Below, piece by piece: positions 1 through 4,616 of a DNA stretch of 6,729 nucleotides. A program made the position numbers and the translations under genes. Below the pieces are notes generated by a model. The model was not told the DNA's origin, did no database searches, and was given only the letters and a program-made list of their open reading frames with translations. The stretch lies in the NCBI GenBank assembly GCA_003136795.1, contig PLDP01000118.1, positions 182 to 6,910 of the forward strand. Reading direction: 5' to 3'. The first letter of the stretch is position 1. Each line of letters begins with the position of its first letter. This DNA comes from Actinomycetota bacterium. GTDB taxonomy: Bacteria > Actinomycetota > Thermoleophilia > Gaiellales > Gaiellaceae.

Positions 1-279
1 TTTTCCATCAACTCGATCTGCCACTTCTGGGGCCGCCGCCACTTCAGTACGTCGGACGAGAGCCGCAACGTGTGGCTCTTGAGCCTGATCTCGTTCGGCG
101 AGTCGTGGCACAACAACCACCACGCGTTCCCGTCCTCGGCGTTCCACGGGATGCGGCGCTTCGAAGCTGCGCTCGATCCAGGCGGCTGGGTGATCACCGG
201 GCTCGAGAAGCTCGGGCTGGCCTGGAAGGTCGTGCGGATTCCGCGCGAGCGGCAGGCCTCCAAGTCGCTCGTCGCTTAG
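1..279 (+). CDS. Membrane fatty-acid (stearoyl-CoA-type) desaturase, C-terminal end only
   Basis: The last 92 residues of a di-iron membrane desaturase; the start lies before the window. Seen: the third histidine box HNNHH followed by AFP at bases 109-132, and an upstream NSICH motif at bases 10-24. In stearoyl-CoA desaturases the equivalent NSxxH supplies an asparagine and a histidine near the di-iron site, and HxxHH supplies further metal ligands. The family inserts a cis double bond, usually at C9, into a fatty acyl-CoA or acyl chain at the cytoplasmic membrane, using O2 and electrons from a reductase. The tail after the box (FHGMR, then a short amphipathic end) resembles actinobacterial delta-9 desaturases. 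The first two histidine boxes and the membrane segments are outside the window, so regioselectivity cannot be judged. The TAG stop overlaps the TAA of the convergent acetyltransferase gene. Confidence 0.9.
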   Translation, partial: FSINSICHFWGRRHFSTSDESRNVWLLSLISFGESWHNNHHAFPSSAFHGMRRFEAALDPGGWVITGLEKLGLAWKVVRIPRERQASKSLVA

Positions 280-1042
280 TTTCGCGTTAGTTCTTTGACG
301 AACCAGTCAGAGGCTGGCTGATAGCCGGCTGAAACGAGGGCCCGTTCCAGCGCGCGATCCGCGCTTCGTGCGGGCACGATCGCAAGCACAGCATTGGAGG
401 CCGACGCCCATTCGTCGAAAACGTCTACCTCTCTCGGATCGCCCATTTCCAGAGCGAGCGCCGTTTGGCCACCGGGGTCGTAAACCGGAGGCGCTGGTCC
501 CACGATGGCCTCAGTCGTCCGAAGCGCGGGGACTTTCCCTTCGCGGGGCAAAACCGGATGAACCCACCACGAGGCACCACGTTCGTACCCGGCAGCTTCA
601 ATGGTCGCACGCTTCGGAGCGTCGAGTCTCGTCGTGAGGACGATGAGGCGACTCGCGCCGCCCGCGCGTGCGGCTTCTTCAACGGCATCGAGCAGTGCGA
701 TGCCCACCGTGGACCACGCCTCAGCAGAGGAGACGAAGAAGTCGTCGACAAGCCACGATGGCTGTGGATCGGACCTGAAAGGTGGTGGGAACACGCGGTG
801 GCTCGCAATCGCGATGCCAACGGTTGCTCGTGGCTGCGCGCGGCGAAAGAGGAGAAGCCATGATCGGCGATGCACTTCGCCAGGAACGGTTCGTGTATCT
901 CAGCCGCGTGGTCGGCGACCCTCCAGAAGACCGGGGAGTACTGCTCGTACTCGGCCCGTTTCACCGCGGCTAATTCGGCGGCTTGGTGGGCGTCAGAGGG
1001 CCGCGCCACTTCAATCGTCGCGCCTCCGTCGTCGGCACTCAT
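276..1042 (-). pseudogene. GNAT-like N-acetyltransferase gene with a one-base frameshift
   Basis: Two minus-strand frames together make one GNAT-like protein. The first runs from ATG at 1042 (MSADDGGATIEVARPSDAHQ, a typical GNAT start) to about FAARSHEQP. The second resumes at VGIAIASHRVFPPPF near 821 and runs to TAA at 276. The span is 767 bases, one short of a multiple of three; one base added near 821 gives a continuous product of about 255 residues. The second frame holds the core: WLVDDFFV (beta strand 4), STVGIALLDAVEEAARAGGA (a weak match to the acetyl-CoA loop, lacking the usual leading R/Q) and RATIEAAGYERG. The C-terminal third looks like a degenerate repeat of that core. The gene starts 9 bases after korB with no clear ribosome site and may depend on korB translation. 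The substrate is unknown. The shift may be a true mutation or a sequencing/assembly error. If translated as is, only fragments result. Confidence 0.75.
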
Positions 1043-1051
1043 GATCTCTGA

Positions 1052-1963
1052 CTAGGAGATCGACCAGGTATCGCCAGAGCCAACGAGCGCCTGCAGATCG
1101 CCGTCGCCCTTGGCGTTGTCGAGCTGCGCTTGCACGAGCTCGTCGTAGCTGTCGCGCGGGACGTCTCTGAAGACGCCCAGCGGGACGACGCCATGCTGCG
1201 CGTAGTTGATCCGCGAGAGCGCGAACGCCGTGGCGAAGTCGGTCTCGTCGTGCGTGATGCCCGTGTCGCCCGCCGGCTTGCCGTGCTCGATGTACAGGCG
1301 GTTCTCCTTCTCCTCGCGGACGAAGTCGAACGCGCCGTCGTTGTAGATGTTGCAGTTCTGGTAGATCTCGACGAACGCCGCGCCCTTGTGCTTCGCGGCT
1401 CGGCGCAACACGTCGGTGAGGCCGGGCTTGTCGATGTCCATCGCGCGCGCGACGAACGTCGCCTCCGCGCCGAGCGCCAGGCTGAGCGGGTTGAACGGGT
1501 AATCCACCGAGCCCATCGGCGTCGAGCCCGTCACCTTCCCCTGCTCACTCGTCGGCGAGTACTGGCCCTTCGTCAGGCCGTAGATCTGGTTGTTCAGCAT
1601 CAGGATCTTGATGTTCACGTTGCGGCGCAGCGCGTGAATCAGATGATTGCCGCCGATCGAGAGCGCGTCGCCGTCGCCCGAGACGACCCACACCGAGAGG
1701 TCGGGGCGCGACACCGCGAGGCCCGTCGCGATCGCCGGCGCGCGGCCGTGGATCGAGTGCATCCCGTAGGTCTGCATGTAGTACGGGAAGCGCGCCGCGC
1801 AGCCGATGCCCGAGACGAACACGATCTTCTCGCGCTCGAGTCCGAGGTCCGGCATGAAGCTCTGCACCGCGGCCAGGATCGCGTAGTCGCCGCAGCCCGG
1901 GCACCAGCGGACCTCCTGGTCCGACTTGAAGTCCTTGGCGGTGAGCTTCAGTTCAGTTGCCAC
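1052..1963 (-). CDS. korB: 2-oxoglutarate:ferredoxin oxidoreductase, beta subunit
   Basis: A 303-residue subunit that binds thiamine diphosphate and an iron-sulfur cluster. With KorA it oxidatively decarboxylates 2-oxoglutarate to succinyl-CoA in the cytoplasm, passing electrons to ferredoxin. Seen: RWCPGCGDYAIL (Cys21, Cys24), GIGCAARFPYY (Cys55) and YQNCNIYND (Cys204), which match the four [4Fe-4S] ligands of two-subunit 2-oxoacid:ferredoxin oxidoreductases. The thiamine-diphosphate motif is GDGD at 96-99, ending in NN at 124-125, then QIYGLTKGQ. The ending SGDTW is typical of actinobacterial KorB. Length is normal. The GTG start at 1963 is supported by AAGGGAG six bases upstream. The gene follows korA after an unusually long 120-base gap filled with stem-loops. 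Family knowledge favours 2-oxoglutarate as substrate; pyruvate or another 2-oxoacid cannot be excluded from sequence alone. Confidence 0.95.
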   Translation of the reverse strand: MATELKLTAKDFKSDQEVRWCPGCGDYAILAAVQSFMPDLGLEREKIVFVSGIGCAARFPYYMQTYGMHSIHGRAPAIATGLAVSRPDLSVWVVSGDGDALSIGGNHLIHALRRNVNIKILMLNNQIYGLTKGQYSPTSEQGKVTGSTPMGSVDYPFNPLSLALGAEATFVARAMDIDKPGLTDVLRRAAKHKGAAFVEIYQNCNIYNDGAFDFVREEKENRLYIEHGKPAGDTGITHDETDFATAFALSRINYAQHGVVPLGVFRDVPRDSYDELVQAQLDNAKGDGDLQALVGSGDTWSIS

Positions 1964-1969
1964 TGGCGA

Positions 1970-1976
1970 CTCCCTT
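1970..1976 (-). promoter_or_regulatory. Ribosome binding site of korB
   Basis: On the minus strand AAGGGAG lies six bases before GTG at 1963. It is the clearest Shine-Dalgarno-like site in the window and fixes the korB start. It sits about ten bases after the base of the nearest stem-loop, so that hairpin could affect its accessibility. Confidence 0.7.
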
Positions 1977-1986
1977 GTCTAACTCG

Positions 1987-2019
1987 CGAGCCTGGTTCGG
2001 CTGCGCCGAATCAGGCTCG
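1987..2019 (-). repeat. 15-bp stem-loop in the korA-korB gap, proximal to korB
   Basis: Plus-strand arms CGAGCCTGGTTCGGC (1987-2001) and GCCGAATCAGGCTCG (2005-2019) pair around a TGC loop. One position (1995/2011) is G-T on the plus strand, hence a C-A mismatch in the minus-strand transcript; all others are Watson-Crick. No U-run follows it toward korB, so it is not a classic intrinsic terminator. It could act in mRNA processing, stability, partial termination, or be a dispersed palindromic repeat. Confidence 0.75.
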
Positions 2020-2024
2020 GAAGA

Positions 2025-2044
2025 CAGCCGCAACCCGAAGGCTG
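2025..2044 (-). repeat. Small stem-loop flanked by GAAGACA direct repeats
   Basis: CAGCC (2025-2029) and GGCTG (2040-2044) can pair across a ten-base loop. The element is bordered by the direct repeat GAAGACA at 2020-2026 and 2044-2050. The stem is short and may be chance. It is noted because it fills the space between two much stronger hairpins. Confidence 0.35.
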
Positions 2045-2050
2045 AAGACA

Positions 2051-2086
2051 TGAACCTGGTTCCGCCTTCGGCGGCAACCAGGTTCA
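2051..2086 (-). terminator. Strong stem-loop containing the korA stop codon
   Basis: Plus-strand outer arms TGAACCTGGTT (2051-2061) and AACCAGGTTCA (2076-2086) pair perfectly over 11 bp. Inside, CCGCC (2062-2066) pairs with GGCGG (2070-2074) around a TTC loop, with one unpaired C at 2075. The korA TGA stop (2086-2084) forms the foot of the stem. No U-run follows on the minus strand. It may be a U-less terminator or attenuator, or an RNA-stabilising element. Full termination would deprive the cell of korB, the partner subunit, so partial or post-transcriptional action is more plausible. Confidence 0.7.
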
Positions 2087-3910
2087 CAGCAGGGCCTCCA
2101 CGGCGTCGCAGATCTCCCCCGACTTGAACGGCTTGCCGGTCACGCGGTTATAGCCGACTGCGTCGACGAGGTACCTGGCGCGGATCAGCTGCCGCAGCTG
2201 GCCGAGGTTCATCTCCGGGATCAAGACTCTGTCGTAGCTCTTCAGCACGTCGCCGAGGTTCGCCGGGAACGGGTTGATCCACCGCAGGTGCGCGTGCGCG
2301 ACCTTGCCGCCGTTCGCGCGCACCCGGCGCACGCCCGCGTGCACCGGCCCGAACGTGCCACCCCACGAGAGCACGAGCACGTCGGCGCCCTCCTGGTGGT
2401 CGACCGGCTGAGCGCCGACCTGGATGCCCGCGACCTTCTGCGCGCGCAGCTGCGTCATCAGGTCGTGGTTCTCGGGGTCGTACGAGATGCTGCCCGTCTC
2501 GTTGGCCTTCTCGAGCCCACCGATGCGATGCTCGAGACCCGGCGTGCCGGGGATCGCCCACGGCCGTGCGAGCGTCTGGGGATCGCGCTTGTAGGGCAGG
2601 AACTCCTCGCCGTTCGCCACCGCGAACTCGACCTCGATTGGCTCGAGCGACGCAATGTCCGGTACGAGCCACGGCTCGGTGCCGTTCGCGAGGTACGCGT
2701 CCGAGAGCAGGTACACGGGCGTGCGGTAGGTGACCGCGATGCGCGCGGCCTCGATCGCCGCATAGAAACAGTCGCCCGGCGTCCCCGCGGCGAGCACCGG
2801 CACCGGCGACTCGCCGTTGCGCCCATAGAGCACCATCAAGAGATCGCCTTGCTCCGGCTTCGTCGGCATCCCGGTCGACGGACCTGCCCGCTGCACGTCG
2901 ATCACAACGAGCGGCAACTCGAGCGCAATCGCGAGACCGATCGTCTCCGACTTCAGCACGACGCCGGGGCCGGCCGACGTCGTGACGCCCAGCGCGCCGC
3001 CGAAAGCTGCTCCAAGAGCCGCGCCCGCCGCCGCAATCTCGTCCTCTGCCTGGAACGTGCGCACGCCAAAGCTCTTGTGCTTCGAGAGCTCCTCGAGGAT
3101 CGAGGACGCCGGCGTGATCGGGTAAGCGCCGAGGAAGAGCGGCAGCTGCGAGAGCTTCGACGCCGCGAGCAGCCCCCACGAGAGCGCCATGTTGCCCGTG
3201 ATCTGGCGGTAGATGCCCGGCGTCAGCTTCGCGGGCTTCACCTCGTACTGCACCGCGAACCCTTCCGACGTCTCGCCGAATGCATAGCCCGTGTTGAACG
3301 CCTTCAGGTTCGCCTCGGCGATCTCCGGCCGCTTCGCAAACTTCTTCTCGATGTAGGTGGTCGTCGACTCGGTCGGGCGGCCGTACAGCCACGACATCAA
3401 CCCGAGCGCGAACATGTTCTTCGCGCGCTCGGCCTCGCGCGCCGTCACGCCCTCGATCTCCTTCAGCGCCCCCACCGTCATCCCGGTGAGCTGCACCGCG
3501 TGCACCTGATAGTCGGCGAGCGAGCCGTCCTCGATCGGGTTCGACTCGTAGCCCGCCTTCTTCAGGTTGCGGTCGGTGAACGCATCGGTGTCGAGGATCA
3601 GCGTGCCGCCCTTCGGCAGGTCGGCCAGATTCGTCTTCAGCGCCGCCGGGTTCATCACGACGAGCACGTCCGGGCGGTCGCCCGGCGTGAGGATGTCGTG
3701 GTCGGCGAAATGGAGCTGGAAGCCCGACACGCCGGGCAGCGAGCCGGCCGGCGCGCGGATCTCTGCGGGAAAGTCCGGGAACGTCGCAAGGTCGTTGCCC
3801 GTGAGCGCCGTCTCGGAGGTGAAGCGCCCTCCCGTCAGCTGCATCCCGTCGCCTGAGTCACCCGCGAAGCGGATGACGACCGATTCCAGCTGTTCGACCG
3901 GCTTGGCCAC
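2084..3910 (-). CDS. korA: 2-oxoglutarate:ferredoxin oxidoreductase, fused gamma-alpha subunit
   Basis: A 608-residue subunit partnering KorB. Order of domains: gamma domain at about 10-200, opening with VIRFAGDSGDGMQLTGGRF and including DVLVVMNPAAL; alpha (pyrimidine-binding) domain at about 240-430, with AYPITPASS at 262-270, FQAEDEIAAAG at 287-296 and TSAGPG at 311-316; C-terminal transketolase-C-like domain at about 505-605, with VLVLSWGGTFGPV. YPITP and the GPG/QRAGPSTGMPT stretch (340-350) are standard in the alpha chains of 2-oxoacid:acceptor oxidoreductases. Fusion of gamma and alpha is normal for the actinobacterial KorA type, which is close to this length. No separate ferredoxin-like delta subunit is nearby, as expected for the two-subunit type. 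The GTG start at 3910 is placed because the conserved VIRFAGDSG comes 11 residues later. No clear ribosome site precedes it, but a possible -10 box does. The TGA stop lies inside a strong hairpin. Confidence 0.96.
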   Translation of the reverse strand: MAKPVEQLESVVIRFAGDSGDGMQLTGGRFTSETALTGNDLATFPDFPAEIRAPAGSLPGVSGFQLHFADHDILTPGDRPDVLVVMNPAALKTNLADLPKGGTLILDTDAFTDRNLKKAGYESNPIEDGSLADYQVHAVQLTGMTVGALKEIEGVTAREAERAKNMFALGLMSWLYGRPTESTTTYIEKKFAKRPEIAEANLKAFNTGYAFGETSEGFAVQYEVKPAKLTPGIYRQITGNMALSWGLLAASKLSQLPLFLGAYPITPASSILEELSKHKSFGVRTFQAEDEIAAAGAALGAAFGGALGVTTSAGPGVVLKSETIGLAIALELPLVVIDVQRAGPSTGMPTKPEQGDLLMVLYGRNGESPVPVLAAGTPGDCFYAAIEAARIAVTYRTPVYLLSDAYLANGTEPWLVPDIASLEPIEVEFAVANGEEFLPYKRDPQTLARPWAIPGTPGLEHRIGGLEKANETGSISYDPENHDLMTQLRAQKVAGIQVGAQPVDHQEGADVLVLSWGGTFGPVHAGVRRVRANGGKVAHAHLRWINPFPANLGDVLKSYDRVLIPEMNLGQLRQLIRARYLVDAVGYNRVTGKPFKSGEICDAVEALL

Positions 3911-3918
3911 TACCGGCG

Positions 3919-3924
3919 GTTATA
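3919..3924 (-). promoter_or_regulatory. Candidate -10 box for a leaderless korA transcript
   Basis: Reading the minus strand, TATAAC stands eight bases before the GTG start of korA, in an otherwise GC-rich 22-base gap. That spacing would put the transcription start at or beside the GTG. Leaderless mRNAs are common in Actinobacteria, and korA lacks a visible ribosome site, which fits. No convincing -35 box is seen. The alternative is that korA is read through from the ABC genes. Confidence 0.35.
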
Positions 3925-3932
3925 GCACCGGT

Positions 3933-4616
3933 TTAGGCAGGAGCAGGTGCGGGGTTTCCCACAAGGCGGCCATCCCGCATAGCCAGGCGCTGTGGCGCCC
4001 GCGCAGCCAGCTCCGAGTCGTGCGTGGCGACGATCACCGTCGAGCCGTGCTCGTCGGCCAGCTTCGAGAGCAGATCGATGATCTCGCCGCCCGTCGCCGA
4101 GTCGAGGTTGCCCGTCGGCTCGTCGGCGAGCACGACCCGCGGCTCGACCGAGAGCGCCCGAGCAATCGCGACCCGCTGCTGTTCGCCACCCGACAGATGC
4201 GCGGGTAGGTGGTCGGCCCGCTCGGCGAGCCCCACCTCGTCGAGCAGCTGCAGCGCGCGGGCGCGATCGCCGCCGCTCGGGATGAGCTTCACTTCCACGT
4301 TCTCGACTGCTGTCAGCGTCGGGATCAGGTTGAACTGCTGGAAGACGAATCCGAAGGAGCGCAGGCGCAGCTCTGCAAGCTCGTGGTCGGGCAGGCCGAC
4401 GAGGTCGGCGCCCTCGAACCAGACGTCGCCGGCGGTCGGCCGGTCGAGCGCGCCCAGCAGCTGCAGGAGCGTCGTCTTGCCGGAGCCGCTCGGGCCCTCG
4501 AGCGCCACGAACTGGCCCGGCTGGATCTCGAGGTCGATGCCGTCGAGCGCTCGCACGGTGGTCGGGCCGCGCTGGAAGAGCTTCGTGACGCCGCGCAGGG
4601 TGTAGAGCGGTTCCAC
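3933..4616 (-). CDS. ABC transporter ATPase, MacB/LolD type
   Basis: A 227-residue nucleotide-binding subunit, of usual family length. Seen: Walker A GPSGSGKTT at 41-49, Q-loop FQQFN at 92-96, signature LSGGEQQRVAIARAL at 141-155, Walker B VVLADEPTGNLD at 161-172 with catalytic Glu166, and switch His199 in VATHD. DEPTGNLD and the signature are characteristic of the LolD/MacB/FtsE group, whose ATPases drive four-helix permeases in mechanotransmission rather than classic transport. It acts on the cytoplasmic face of the membrane. The GTG start at 4616 shares its first G with the last base of the permease TAG stop (TAGTG), so translation is very likely coupled. GAGGA about ten bases upstream is a plausible ribosome site. 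The gene ends 22 bases before korA. The last residues (PAPAPA) are a low-complexity tail. Confidence 0.95.
   Translation of the reverse strand: MEPLYTLRGVTKLFQRGPTTVRALDGIDLEIQPGQFVALEGPSGSGKTTLLQLLGALDRPTAGDVWFEGADLVGLPDHELAELRLRSFGFVFQQFNLIPTLTAVENVEVKLIPSGGDRARALQLLDEVGLAERADHLPAHLSGGEQQRVAIARALSVEPRVVLADEPTGNLDSATGGEIIDLLSKLADEHGSTVIVATHDSELAARAPQRLAMRDGRLVGNPAPAPA

Noticed and set aside
313..329. GCTGGCT/AGCCGGC hairpin as the desaturase terminator
   Set aside because: Only 7 bp with one wobble, no U-run, and it lies inside the acetyltransferase coding sequence; chance is a fair explanation.
425..821. Continuation of the acetyltransferase first frame to 425 as a real protein end
   Set aside because: After about 821 the composition turns Ser/Arg/His-rich without family similarity, while the neighbouring frame carries the GNAT core.
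811..845. Programmed ribosomal frameshift in the acetyltransferase
   Set aside because: No slippery heptamer or downstream pseudoknot is evident, and GNAT enzymes are not known for this; a simple base loss or error is more likely.
1130..2053. Open frame on the plus strand opposite korB (307 codons)
   Set aside because: Arg/Val/Ala-rich shadow of korB with no domain features; it also runs through the hairpin region.
1987..2086. Hairpin cluster as a CRISPR array or attachment site
   Set aside because: The palindromes differ in sequence and length, there are only two strong copies without regular spacers, and no integrase or cas gene is present.
2288..3856. Long open frame on the plus strand opposite korA (522 codons)
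   Set aside because: It is extremely arginine-rich, has no recognisable motif and lies exactly antisense to a well-supported gene; such frames are a by-product of high GC.
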